DNA of 64,000 nucleotides from NCBI GenBank assembly GCA_005406025.1, contig BGZK01001555.1:1-64000 (forward strand), written 5' to 3'. Shown piece after piece: positions 1 through 9,471 of the stretch (positions are counted from its first letter, which is position 1; each line of letters begins with the position of its first letter). Position numbers and translations under genes: made by a program. The DNA comes from Eumeta japonica. Its lineage: Eukaryota; Arthropoda; Insecta; Lepidoptera; Psychidae. The notes under the pieces are model-generated. The model had not been told where the DNA came from and made no database searches. It was given only the letters and a program-made list of their open reading frames with translations.

Positions 1-248
1 GGAATGCAACAGAATACAATGAGACTATTTCTAAGAACTTTGTCGGTGTGTTTGTCCGCTGTTTGAACATTCAAATCTCCAACACCACTAAAAGAATTTT
101 CATGGTGTTTTCACAGTTAACCCAACGGTAGAGTGATACAACATGTAGGCTTCATTTGATCAAAATCGGTTCCATGTTAAATTAGGGGATTAATAAGAAT
201 GTTGGACGTACAAAATTAAGAGCACAGGTATTTTTAATATATAGATAC

Positions 249-406
249 CTCTGACTTCCTTCCGCCCTGTACAGCACGAGATATGCGGTGATTTTATCAG
301 CTCCTTGCAATGGCTCCTCCCAGCTCAAAGTCACAAAACGCTGGCTCGTAAGAACAACCCTTAGCGACCGCGGTGCTGATACTGATGTGTTCTCCGATAG
401 CTTTTT
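249..406 (-). CDS. fra: frazzled/DCC/neogenin exon: first half of fibronectin III domain 1
   Basis: This exon reads in phase 0 after an acceptor CAG at 409-407 and ends with two bases of a codon before the donor GTATCT at 248. It gives 52 codons. The peptide contains SAPRSLRVVLTSQRFVTLSW, the A-B strand of a fibronectin III domain. Vertebrate DCC and neogenin start their first FN3 domain with the same kind of wording (SAPRDV..VSSRFVRLSW). The domain is interrupted after LVLYRAEGSQ, so its second half and the remaining FN3 domains, membrane segment and cytoplasmic tail lie below position 1. In the family, the FN3 domains bind netrin and are extracellular. A sequon (NTS) lies just before the domain. 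The family assignment rests on this domain plus the four Ig domains upstream; the insect orthologue is frazzled. Confidence 0.9.
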
Positions 407-1201
407 CTGTATCAGTACAAAGAAAGCTGTCACCACTCATGAACAGAATAAATAAGTAGTGCATTGTGAATATCTATCATAAATGCCCGTGTTTATGGCC
501 AATCTGAATATCTATTTTTTTTTTATTGTAAATGACAAATTTTTCTGAATTGTTTAGTTTAGCATGTGGAATAGTTCCTAATTAATTTAAAATAGTTTCT
601 TGGTAGAATTAATACTTCCGTATTATTTCCAGCGTAGAATACGGATTTTAACTTCAAAACAAAATTTGGTATATTTTACGAATAATGGTTCACTTTTGAA
701 AAATGTACTTTATGCATAAGCGCTTAACATTACATTTAGTTAGTATAGTTAAGTTAATAAAGTTGCTTTTAAATAGCAATCTATGGGGATGATTTGACGT
801 ATTTATCAATATGTATTTTTTTATCAAAATTAATGTTAAATAAACAATTACATACCTGAATAAAAATGGACCAGCAAGCCGACATACGACTCATTAAGGG
901 AACATCCATTAATTACGTGAACTCTTATTCTTTCAATTTGAACCCCTACCTCACTCTTGTGATATTTAATGGGGTCATGTGAGATTTATGCTATAGTTTA
1001 ATAATTCAACTAAGTAAAAGAAAAAAATTAATATATTTTCATCTCAAGATCTATCTATATACTCCTCTTAGATTAAGTGAAATTTAATAAGAATTTACTC
1101 TCGTAATTAATGGATTAGGGGACCTTAACAAATAAAAAATGTCCACAAAAACACGAAATACACACTATTTTACAACTAAAATATTATTAAAATAGACTTA
1201 C
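407..1201 (-). other. fra intron between linker exon and FN3-1 exon
   Basis: AT-rich intronic DNA bounded by donor GTAAGT at 1201-1196 and acceptor CAG at 409-407. I see no second gene, no recognisable repeat family and no long open frame here. Confidence 0.8.
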
Positions 1202-1527
1202 CTCGATACTATCCATATCCAATCCTGTGTCAGCATGCACATAATCCAGATCATTATCGTAGTCGAGAACCGAAGTGGGTGCGAGGGCGGAAACAGGGGG
1301 CAGAGCCGTATAAGCGGTCGCCGTCAAACCCAGCCCGTCAGCCCCGTTACCGTCCCCGTACTCGGGCGGGAAATCGGTGTTCACACCGGAGTAACTGACC
1401 AAGGAATTAAGTATCGACTCGGAGAGAGTGACGTTGCGAACTTTTGAGCCTTTATGGAGTTTCGATTTAGATTTTGACTTGCTGACAACAAATTGTTGTC
1501 TTGAATCAGAACCGTTTAATAAGGTTC
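1202..1527 (-). CDS. fra: frazzled exon: long acidic linker between Ig4 and FN3-1
   Basis: The exon is bounded by acceptor CAG at 1530-1528 and donor GTAAGT at 1201. Its first two bases complete a Gly codon left by the Ig4 exon, and it ends in phase 0 after Glu, matching the next exon. It encodes about 108 residues. The start is basic and Ser/Lys-rich (SKSKSKSKLHKGSK), with sequons NGS and NVT. The rest is acidic and Pro/Ala/Asp/Tyr-rich (FPPEYGDGNGADG, LDYDNDLDYVHAD). No domain is recognisable, and it is predicted to be disordered and extracellular. In vertebrate DCC the Ig4-FN3 linker is only about a dozen residues, so this exon is a large insertion relative to that. Its entry and exit phases differ (1 and 0), so it cannot be skipped without shifting frame. 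The splice evidence is strong; the function is unknown. Confidence 0.85.
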
Positions 1528-2777
1528 CTGGAAGTAGAATACATAAATTAGCGACGGAAATAAAAATAAAAAAATTGGATACGAATTAATTTGTCCCTGC
1601 GCTATACAGGAAGGCCAAACTTAGTCTGACCTTAGTACATACCATTTAAGTATAAATACTCTACGTAGTGTTAAATATTACACGTGGTACGGAATCCTTC
1701 GTGTGCGAGTACGCACTTAGGCGGCTTTTTATAACAAATAAGAAACATGTAATCAAAAAATTTCTATTTGCTCATCACAAGACTGTTTTGTAAAAAAAAA
1801 TACTAACGCGTGTAACCTTTAGGCACAATGGAAGTATGTTTAGCGGTGTGAAAGATATTACAACTAAATTGAAAATTAATAAGTTATGGAAGACTTGAAT
1901 ACTATAATCGGAATTGAGATCACGGCTGAAAGAGAGTTCGCTCGATATAAAAAAAATGAAGGGATTCACTCTATTCCTATGCGTGCGCAATCCCGGGCAC
2001 TAGTCAATAATAAACAGTCTTCTATTGAAGTTGTCGTTTTGGAATATTGACCACGTTGATTATTTCTGGTTTAGCAACAAATTTCAAATTCAAATTACAA
2101 ATGCGGAAATTGCGAAAACGGTACACAGATGTTACAGAAACTTACTTCTGTTTCTAAAAAAGAGATTTCAATTACTCTCAAGTCGCGCCTAAGGATTTTT
2201 TTTTCGGAAAAAGAAATTCATGTATTTATTACAGTACAACGCGCGAAAGTCTGCCGCTCCGAATAGCCTGAGAAAGATGCGATGTGTGGGTATAACACTC
2301 CCCGACCCTTCTTTCTTCTCCCCCGTGTTCCTGTTCTACGCCATTACGACGCTTTCATAACTAACTTCACAGCAGCAGACTTTTGTGAGCTATAGTATAT
2401 TTTTATTTTAAATAAATAATTTAATTCTAATACCTAATCTCAATTTAGAAATGTTTTCTAATACCTGTGTAAAGATTTTGTTGTCTGAACCAAATGCTAC
2501 GTAAGCTATCATAGGAAATGTTAGGTACATTCTACAATCTGGCATTGGACCCGAAGGTTCTGTGTTCCGAAAATGAATCTTTGATACTATGCGAAGAAGT
2601 GTTTAATATGGCATGTATTTTATATCACGAGCTATCATTTAAATTTGTGTTATAGGCACATTCATTATTTTGAAACATTTCAGATTAGGATATGAAACTT
2701 TCTGGAATACATTAATATGGCAACCCATTTTATATGGGATCAAAACTTCTATGTATTGTGGTCGATGGTAAACTAAC
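1528..2777 (-). other. fra intron between Ig4 end exon and linker exon
   Basis: Intronic DNA from donor GTTAGT at 2777 to acceptor CAG at 1530-1528. It is AT-rich with a short mixed patch at about 2235-2345. I see no coding sequence or identifiable repeat. Confidence 0.75.
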
Positions 2778-2899
2778 CGTCGTTAGGCGGTAGAACTATA
2801 AGTCGTAAAGCTGCCACCGAGTCTCCTGCAATCGAGGACGCGGCGCACTGAAACATTCCAGCGTCTACTTCGAGCACACCCTGGATCCGAAGGTCGTCT
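2778..2899 (-). CDS. fra: frazzled exon: second half of Ig domain 4
   Basis: This 122-nt exon has acceptor CAG at 2902-2900 and donor GTTAGT at 2777. Its first base completes a Gly codon started in the previous exon, and it leaves one base for the linker exon. The peptide includes DDLRIQGVLEVDAGMFQCAA followed by SSIAGDSVAALRLIVLPPND. This is the E-F-G strand end of an I-set Ig domain, with the D-x-G-x-F/Y-x-C motif carrying the second disulfide cysteine. It aligns with the end of neogenin Ig4 (NLRILGVVKSDEGFYQC). The exon is too short to stand out as an open frame and was found by splice logic. Extracellular; in the family the four Ig domains form a horseshoe fold. Confidence 0.9.
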
Positions 2900-3242
2900 C
2901 TGAAAATCGTGTAAGCACCAAGGCTAAAATGGAATTAAGACAGAAGCATTGAACATAGAGCATTTTACGGGCGATGGTTTGTGACATACGATCGGACACG
3001 AGTACGATTTCGTAATGAATAATTTCTCCGTATTTCTCGAATATATAAAAAAAAAACTTGTCTCTATTTGACACAACTCGAAGACTTCCAGACTAAAAAT
3101 ATCATCAGCCAACACTAGTCAATTTCTAATGATTTTCAATTGAAGCAATTTGTGCATCATATTACTGACAAAAATATTCATTTTGCAATGACTATTTCCC
3201 TGCAAAATAAATATTTTCCTTGTGCGATATTAGTGTACGAAC

Positions 3243-3409
3243 CCGTCGACGAGGACAATGTCATGATCGTTGGGCGTGAGGGGTTCGCCGTCCTCGAGCC
3301 ACGTGACGGTGGGCGCGGGCCGGCCGCGTGCTTCACAGCGCAGAGTAACGTCGCCGCGCACGCGCGCACGCACCACGCTGCCTCCGACAATGCTGACACG
3401 AGGTGGACT
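3243..3409 (-). CDS. fra: frazzled exon: first half of Ig domain 4
   Basis: Acceptor CAG at 3412-3410 and donor GTTCGT at 3242. The exon begins in phase 0 with SPPRVSIVGGSVVRARVRGD and continues VTLRCEARGRPAPTVTWLED, then GEPLTPNDHDIVLVDG. It holds the first disulfide cysteine (LRC) and the core tryptophan (VTW) of an I-set Ig domain. It ends with two bases (GG) that join the next exon's A. The RGRPAPTVTW stretch corresponds to SGKPVPTVNW in neogenin Ig4. The donor is not a perfect consensus (GTTCGT), but phase and domain continuity both support it. GC content is far higher than in the surrounding intron. Confidence 0.88.
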
Positions 3410-4098
3410 CTGAAATATAAAAGTATACTATAGTTTGGAAACAATACGAAAAAATAATGTGTGAGATGAAATTCATTATTTCGAACGGACATGACGGAAC
3501 AAATGTGAATTGTGTTTATGTTAAAGCAGATATTTTCTAAAATATAATAACGCGTATATATTCTATATTATGTATAAGAACAATTAAATGCCTTTTTAGC
3601 TAATTAAACTATATACTATCTTATTTTAAATAAGTATTTTTATAGCTATTAAAAATTCACAATTAGAAATTTTCAGGATAATCTGTATGGACTTAGAATT
3701 TTGAATGGGGAAAAAAATCATTTTATACTTTTTAATCTATTTTAATTTAATTTGGTATGTTATTTTTTTTACAGTCATGCCTCTGTTGACGCCTGTCATT
3801 TCACCCGCCTGTCAATCTGACAAATGTGTAGAAAAACAGTAGGACCACTTTTTTAAGCTTATACTTATTTTTCAATAGAAATACCAATACGTATATATAC
3901 TAGTGCGGGCGTGCTCATAGATGAATCTTAAAAAAATTGCAATTTTTTTTATATTAAACATTTATATATTATACCTACATATATGTTTTTTTTTATTATA
4001 CATAATTATAATTCAAATCATATTTAGTCATTCAGACAGTCTGTTTTATTATGACGCTGTCGTTTATGCTAACAATCACGATAAAGCATGTGCCTCAC
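3410..4098 (-). other. fra intron between Ig3 and Ig4
   Basis: AT-rich intron between donor GTGAGG at 4098 and acceptor CAG at 3412-3410. It contains T-runs and no recognised gene or repeat family. Confidence 0.75.
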
Positions 4099-4240
4099 CA
4101 AAACGGTGAGTTGCGTGCTGTGGTCGGCAGAATCGAGACGGTTGTGAGCCCGACAAGTGTAAGAGCCGGCGTCGAGCGCGCGCGCCCCCTGCACTCGCAA
4201 GGATCCGGCCCCCACCGGGTAGAACCTCGAGTCCAGATCA
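4099..4240 (-). CDS. fra: frazzled exon: second half of Ig domain 3
   Basis: A 142-nt exon with acceptor CAG at 4243-4241 and donor GTGAGG at 4098. The first base completes an Asn codon; the exon ends in phase 0. It encodes 47 residues containing [20 protein letters not shown] and [16 protein letters not shown]. This is the classic L-D-A-G-x-Y-x-C closing half of an I-set Ig domain, with the second disulfide cysteine. It matches neogenin Ig3 (LLISNVTDDDSGMYTC). A long TA microsatellite lies directly upstream in the intron, only about 16 bp from the acceptor, leaving little room for a normal polypyrimidine tract (see the repeat entry at 4257). Confidence 0.9.
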
Positions 4241-4256
4241 CTGCAACGATAAGGAT

Positions 4257-4414
<158 letters not shown>

Positions 4415-4599
4415 CAACGGGTAGGTGAAGTCGTCGTTCAGTAGCTCGAAGCACATTTTAACGCGTATAGTATAGTAATCGTAAATCGCAGCTGTGTTAC
4501 ATTAAATGTGCATTTTTTGGTAATTGATGATATATCGTGACATGGACGTTAAACATGGGGCCTAATTAAACAAAATGAGCGCAAACTTAATACCCGTCA

Positions 4600-4945
4600 A
4601 CACTGTATGTAGTGAAGCTTTCTTAACGCCAAGTCTAAAGATAAAATAAAACTAGAAACATTATGAGACCTAAATCAAATTAAAACTGTAATATATTGCA
4701 TAAGAAAACTAAAATGCAGGTGGGTAGGTCATATGATGAGGAATAATAAGGGAAATTCGGCTAAGGTGATCGAATGGTGTGCAAGACAAAAGAAAAGAAA
4801 GAAAAAAGAGACAGCTTCCTAGATGAGAAGGCGATATTTGGAAAATAACAGGTGCTACTTGGACAAGGATAAGTCATAATCGAAGAGTGTAGTAAGCTCT
4901 CGAGGCTTATGCGAGAATGCAAGGCAATTTCAATGCAGGTGTAAA
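4600..4945 (+). pseudogene. RTE-type LINE fragment, C-terminal end of reverse-transcriptase protein
   Basis: From about 4706 the plus strand reads KLKCRWVGHMMRNNKGNSAK then VIEWCARQKKRKKK. A frame change follows, then GDIWKITGATWTRISHNRRV. This is the conserved C-terminal tail of RTE-clade retrotransposon proteins, with its W-x-GH-x-x-R, EW-x-P and W-x-DDI motifs. Frameshifts and stops show that it is dead. The piece sits inside a fra intron on the opposite strand and is a 5'-truncated insertion. The exact ends are not clear. Confidence 0.7.
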
Positions 4946-5239
4946 ATAATTAATATATTTAAATCTAATATTTTACTTAATATTTACTAAATTGTTTACT
5001 AACATATTCATGTTTTGTAACTTTGTCAAATGTAGGTTATTATTAGATATCATTATACGTGGCAGATTATGCACATAACTATATCTCGTTGGGCAGGTTG
5101 GCGCCAGTCGGGGCAGGGCGGCCGCTGCTGTGTGTATACAAACGCATACACATACTAGTCACATTCGAAATTATTTTTTATAACCTTTTCGAGGAGCAAG
5201 CGAACATGAGTCACGAAAACATAGGTCACGCGACACCCA

Positions 5240-5500
5240 TGGACATTTGACATCTCGTAGGAGTCACCCGTACGTTACCTACCTTTTGGGTAGGTATAGG
5301 ATGGGGGATGATAGAAAGCTGTTTGGGTTGATGAAAGTGGGGACTGAGGTAATAGAAAGTCGAGTTTGGCGCCGGAACTCTCACTTACTGGATGAAACAC
5401 AACAGTGGAAGCTGCTACTTCACGTTTGTGATTTGTGAAAGTGTCGTATTTCACCGGTCCAACAGGTCCATTTATTTACGAGTTGCAACTAAGATGAACA
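5240..5500 (-). repeat. R1-rep family copy 1 (lepidopteran interspersed repeat)
   Basis: The segment 5371-5424 (gccggaactctcacttactg, then gatgaaacacaacagtggaa) matches, in the same orientation, 42738-42795. In reverse complement it matches copies at about 17.8, 20.5 and 21.6 kb (consensus gtgagtgagagttccggtgg). The family is seen here by self-comparison. The class is not certain; a SINE or LINE 3' end is plausible. Confidence 0.65.
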
Positions 5501-5577
5501 CAGTATGGCTCTACGACGATTTTACAAAAATAAACCTAGTTTTTTTTTTACATATTTTTATGGTTATAGTGCCTTAC

Positions 5578-5665
5578 TTGAGATCGATGGCGACGCCGTT
5601 GTTCAGCCAGACCATCTCGGGGCGGGGGTTGCCGACCGCACCACACTCCAGGGTCACCGATGACC
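5578..5665 (-). CDS. fra: frazzled exon: first half of Ig domain 3
   Basis: An 88-nt exon with acceptor CAG at 5668-5666 and donor GTAAGG at 5577. Two leading bases complete a Gly codon from the Ig2 exon, and two trailing bases join the next exon's T. The peptide SSVTLECGAVGNPRPEMVWL followed by NNGVAID holds the first cysteine (LEC) and core tryptophan (VW) of an I-set Ig domain. It matches neogenin [20 protein letters not shown]. It was found by splice phase and domain continuity. Confidence 0.9.
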
Positions 5666-5839
5666 CTGGACATGGATTAAAGCTATGTATCAGTGAACGG
5701 TATTTATGTATTGTCTATTCCGTAATCTCTATCATTGTAAGTATAGTTTGTGATCTTTTTAATCGTCAATCAACTACTCTCATTTCTCCTTCTTTTCTGA
5801 ATCACAAATAAACATCATTAATCAAACAATCAGTTCTTG

Positions 5840-6240
5840 TGTATATACTAGCTTTCGCCCGCGGCTCTGCTTGCGTGGGCATAGAATGCATGTCTTCATC
5901 TTGTATATCGATAGATCACACTCAATTACGATTCTAATCGCTATCCCGTTCTCGATTGTAACCCCGGTTTTACTTTCGTTGCCGATTGGTCTCTTTTTTT
6001 TTAGAAACCCTTCTGTCCGCGCCGTCATATCACCAATTTTATAGTCTTTGGATGAATAGCTTAAACACGCAAAGAAAACTAAAAAAAAATATACACAATT
6101 ATCATGTAGCCAATTCCATACATTAGTACAGATAAATAAATAAAAATTAATGCACAAAGTAATCTAATTATATACAAAATTTGATTAAAATCTGTTCAGC
6201 TGTTTCAAACAAACAGACAGACTATGGAAATCATATATAA
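5840..6240 (+). repeat. R2-rep family copy (tagctttcgcccgcggct...cgtg type)
   Basis: The copy starts around tatactagctttcgcccgcg at 5844 and runs through a body with ttctcgattg. It ends near gattaaaatctgttcagctg with caaacagacagac at about 6183-6222. Related sequence lies at 7612-7800. Such ends are common in lepidopteran genomes. The class (LINE 3' end, SINE or Helitron-like) is not settled from this window. It lies within the Ig2-Ig3 intron. Confidence 0.6.
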
Positions 6241-6714
6241 CCTATCATTTGTGCACTTATATTTTCTTACAGCACACCAATTTTCATTAAGCTCGGTTCT
6301 TAAGTTATAAAAACATATAGAGACAGATTTTAGAAATGATAGGAATGGAGTCAGTGTGTCGTAAAAGAAATATTTATCACAAAATTTTGACGAAACAGAT
6401 TTATAAAGCAGTATAGAATTCAAATATAACCTTGATAACAATTAAACAAATTTGAAAATAACGAATTTTGGTCTTCGGTGTACAAATATCGAATATTTTT
6501 CTACGTTTTCTAACTCGTTTTGCAAACTACATTATTCCGACCTAAGATATTTTTAAATGTAAGGTACTATGCATATCCCTCGGCACCAAAACTAACTAAT
6601 ATTTGCCCAGTATTTTTTTCATTATTCAGCAACTTTCCATATAGTTTTATTCACATTAAGTCAAGTGCGTACCTTAGAAGGACGTAATAAAATGCATAGA
6701 TATTTAATAAACAC
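6241..6714 (-). other. remaining fra Ig2-Ig3 intron
   Basis: AT-rich intronic DNA adjacent to the donor GTGTTT at 6714. No feature is recognised apart from short A and T runs. Confidence 0.7.
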
Positions 6715-7131
6715 CTTCGATCACAGTGGTCGGCTGTGGTGTCAGTATGAATCTCGGCGGGGAGTCCAAGCCGGAGTCCGTCCCGACGGCGACCTCGATC
6801 TCCTCCCCCAGCCTGAAGCGAACGTGCGCGGGAGTATCGGCGGTAAGGTAGGGCGCCGCCAACGACACGTTGCAACGATACCGCCCCGCGTCCCTCGCGG
6901 CGGCCGGCTCCAGTTCGAGAGCGCCCGACGCCGATATTGTGACTCTCGCCGTCTCGCCCCGCACCGCAGTCCCGTCCCCTCTCATCCATGTCACGTTTAA
7001 GGGCAGAGTGGGAGGTTGGAAGTTGTGCCTCGTCGCGCCGTAGACTCGTCGCTCGGACGCCGCCGCCGTCACTATTTTCAACGCTAAACGTGGGTGTGAT
7101 GAAACAGCGCACGGCAGCACCAGTGAAGAGC
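6715..7131 (-). CDS. fra: frazzled exon: whole Ig domain 2 and start of Ig3
   Basis: This 417-nt exon is the largest coding piece. Acceptor CAG is at 7134-7132 and donor GTGTTT at 6714; it enters needing two bases and leaves one. Residues run GSSLVLPCAVSSHPRL, then after a 30-residue C-D region LNVTWMRG, then ISASGALELEPAAARDAGRY and RCNVSL. The two cysteines (LPC, YRC) and the tryptophan (VTW) make a complete Ig domain. An inter-domain stretch follows, then PPRFILTPQPTTVIEG, which begins Ig3 just as FLQRPSNVVAIEG does in neogenin. Sequons NVT and NVS are present. The first Cys to Trp spacing is longer than usual for I-set domains because of the insertion VTAAASERRVYGATRHNF. The exon is GC-rich compared with its introns. 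Confidence 0.93.
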
Positions 7132-8568
7132 CTGCAAGAGGAATACAAAATATTTTTACTTTTATATAAAACTAGGTGGCCCGACAGACGCTTTCCTATC
7201 CGAATTTGTGACGTTACTGAAACGTGTTTCGTACGATACTCTTGTAGAAAAAACCAAAATCTATTAGACTATTAACAATATTAACAAATGTATCAACCTT
7301 TGTTCATACGTTCTCAAATGATGTGCTTACATGAAAAAGAAAATAATAAGGACGCTTAGCAATAAGTCACTCTACGTGTTGTCTGTCAGTTGTATCAATT
7401 CTTTCCTTCGATTTGTGTGAAATGAAAAAAAAAACATTGTACAAAAATGAATTTATTAAAAACATCATTAGAAGTTCAGAGATGATCGTTTGATTTTCCA
7501 AAATTATTATTTGATTCAAAACTTATCTCGACAATTTCGAACACAGCAAAAAAGGAATCTGCGAAATCGGTCGAGCTCTGCTCTTTCTCAAGGGCGGCGT
7601 GCCTACACGGTTAACGCACGCAGCTCCGCCAGCACGGGCACGGAATGCATTCTTTCATCGTTTGTATCGTTCGATGTCAGTCTCGATCCCCGTCACGCTA
7701 ATGCCCGTTTTCAGGATGCGAGCTATCTCCCTGGCAGATTTCATAATTTTTTTCAGTCGCTTAGACATGAAAATATAACCAACATGCACATGCCAGATAT
7801 ACTTCTTATTTCTTTGAACCTTCGCTTGCGACTCCGAAAACACAGAATCATTATTAAATAACGACAAAACATAAAAGGACTATAAAATATAACAGCTTCA
7901 AACTGAACATGTTGTTTAAGTTTGCCGTGAGTGTAATCACTTATGATCCACGATAATTAATTAGTTTTCAATATTTAAATAAAGTTATCACTGGTAATAT
8001 ATATATAGTAGACGCAACAAAGTAATATCCGGCTACGCGCCAAGTTATACTGAAAAATCGACTATGATCAAGGATATATTCATTGAAAACAACCATCATG
8101 ACAAATAGTGTCAGGCGATCAACGGCGTAAGCAGCTAGGAAAAACCACTTTATATACGAATGTATCGGACGACCGACGCTCTAAACCGATAAGTGTCCCA
8201 ATCTTACCTGCTGCACAGTAATGGTTGTTTGAGTGTTTTTTGATTTACATCTCAGTCGACTCGGAAAGGGGACTTCGCGATAACATAAGATAGCGGCGAG
8301 ACAGAGAGAGACATACACGGCAATCTGTAACCCCTCAGTGTACGACGAACGATCAAGGACTTGATGCCGGATTTTTAAATCTCTGAAAATAATTTTCTAA
8401 CCATAAACCGATTTACTTACAATAGAAATCTATATTCATTGACTCCGAATATGGAAAAAGCCAGAAAATAGACGATAACGTGTGAAGTATTATCAGAATA
8501 TTATACTACGGAATGAAACCTACATCATTATATAAAAAAAAAATGCAGTTCATTGCACTATCTCTCAC
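7132..8568 (-). other. fra intron between Ig1 and Ig2, with repeat remnants
   Basis: The intron runs from donor GTGAGA at 8568 to acceptor CAG at 7134-7132. At about 7168 the phrase aaactaggtggcccgacaga resembles the start of a common lepidopteran repeat. A degenerate R2-rep copy lies at 7612-7800. The rest is AT-rich with no coding signal. Confidence 0.65.
7612..7800 (+). repeat. R2-rep family copy, degenerate
   Basis: The stretch cacgcagctccgccagcacg with gcacggaatgcattctttca matches the copy beginning at 5850 (gcgtgggcatagaatgcatg). The downstream gtcagtctcgatccccgtca body also matches its layout. It lies in the fra Ig1-Ig2 intron. Confidence 0.5.
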
Positions 8569-8687
8569 CTGCAACTCCCAAGACAGTTCGAGGACCCGGG
8601 ACCGGCGTGGGCGCCTCGGCGAGCAACACCAGCGCCGGCCTCGACACCACCGCGCCGACGCCGTCCGCGGACACCACACACTGATAC
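8569..8687 (-). CDS. fra: frazzled exon: end of Ig domain 1 and linker to Ig2
   Basis: A 119-nt exon between acceptor CAG at 8690-8688 and donor GTGAGA at 8568. One leading base completes Trp from the previous exon; one trailing base joins the next. The peptide begins YQCVVSADGVGAVVSRPALV and continues LLAEAPTPVPGPRTVLGVAG. It supplies the second disulfide cysteine of Ig1 (YQC) and the G strand. This matches [20 protein letters not shown] of neogenin closely in spacing. A Pro-rich joint leads into Ig2. Confidence 0.9.
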
Positions 8688-9322
8688 CTGAAACGTTTTA
8701 AGTTAGATTTTGTTACATGTTACAAAATCGGGCTAGATATTATCAAATCGTCTAATAGCAACAGGCTCAAAAATAAAAGTGAATATGAATGGAAAGAGAC
8801 GAGAGGTGGAAAAGTGGAGCTACAAGTGGAGTTGTCTATATAGACAACTCAAGTAAAAAGCAGGCGAAGTGCAAGTCGTACTAGGCACCGAAGGCTCCAT
8901 GCTGCTACACCACATATTTGTGTTATGTAAATATCTAACGCAGACGTATTCTGGGATATAAATTTTACAAATAGGAAAATTTTATATTTCTCTGAGCCCA
9001 GCTCGTACTTCGTCAGTTTATATCGTCTGTTCTATTATTTGGGAGTATGCGCTATAGTTACACCAAGTTCAATGCTAGAGTAAACAGTTTTTATGATACA
9101 GCAAAAAAAAAGGAAAATACAAAAAAACATATTCCTTACAATTTGAATTTTTTATTATTATTTGTTACGATATCCATCACGAATAACACATGTTTCATAA
9201 AAATTCCAACAAACTACCTACTGTGGTTAAAAATATGGAGCCTTTTTCAAAGAACTAATATGACAGACAAACAATGTAGGTTTAGTAGTAGGTTTCCGTA
9301 TGCAACTAGGAAAAAGACATAC
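8688..9322 (-). other. fra intron within Ig1
   Basis: The intron runs from donor GTATGT at 9322 to acceptor CAG at 8690-8688. No repeat or coding feature is recognised; it contains A-rich tracts near 9105-9130. Confidence 0.7.
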
Positions 9323-9471
9323 CATCCAGCGGTGGCGGACGTCGCTCTCTCGATGACCAGGGAGCCGTTGGCCAGCAGCGAGCGGCGGGGGTCGTGAGCG
9401 GGCAGCAGGTCTGTCGGCGCGGGCGGCGCGTCTTTCCTGTGACGCCACGATATCTGGGGGGCGTGCGACGA
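9323..9471 (-). CDS. fra: frazzled exon: middle of Ig domain 1
   Basis: A 149-nt exon, phase 0 in and two bases out, with acceptor CAG at 9474-9472 and donor GTATGT at 9322. It encodes SSHAPQISWRHRKDAPPAPT followed by DLLPAHDPRRSLLANGSLVI and ERATSATAGW. It carries the core tryptophan (ISW) and the LANGSLVI motif seen as LSNGSLLI in neogenin Ig1. The NGS sequon is conserved. The downstream exon supplies the YQC cysteine and the upstream exon the first cysteine, so Ig1 is split over three exons. Confidence 0.92.

Noticed and set aside
8202..8210. CAG followed by GTAAGA on the minus strand inside the Ig1-Ig2 intron
   Set aside because: Only an isolated donor-like word. The sequence above it has no pyrimidine tract, and exons 8569 and 7131 already join in phase.
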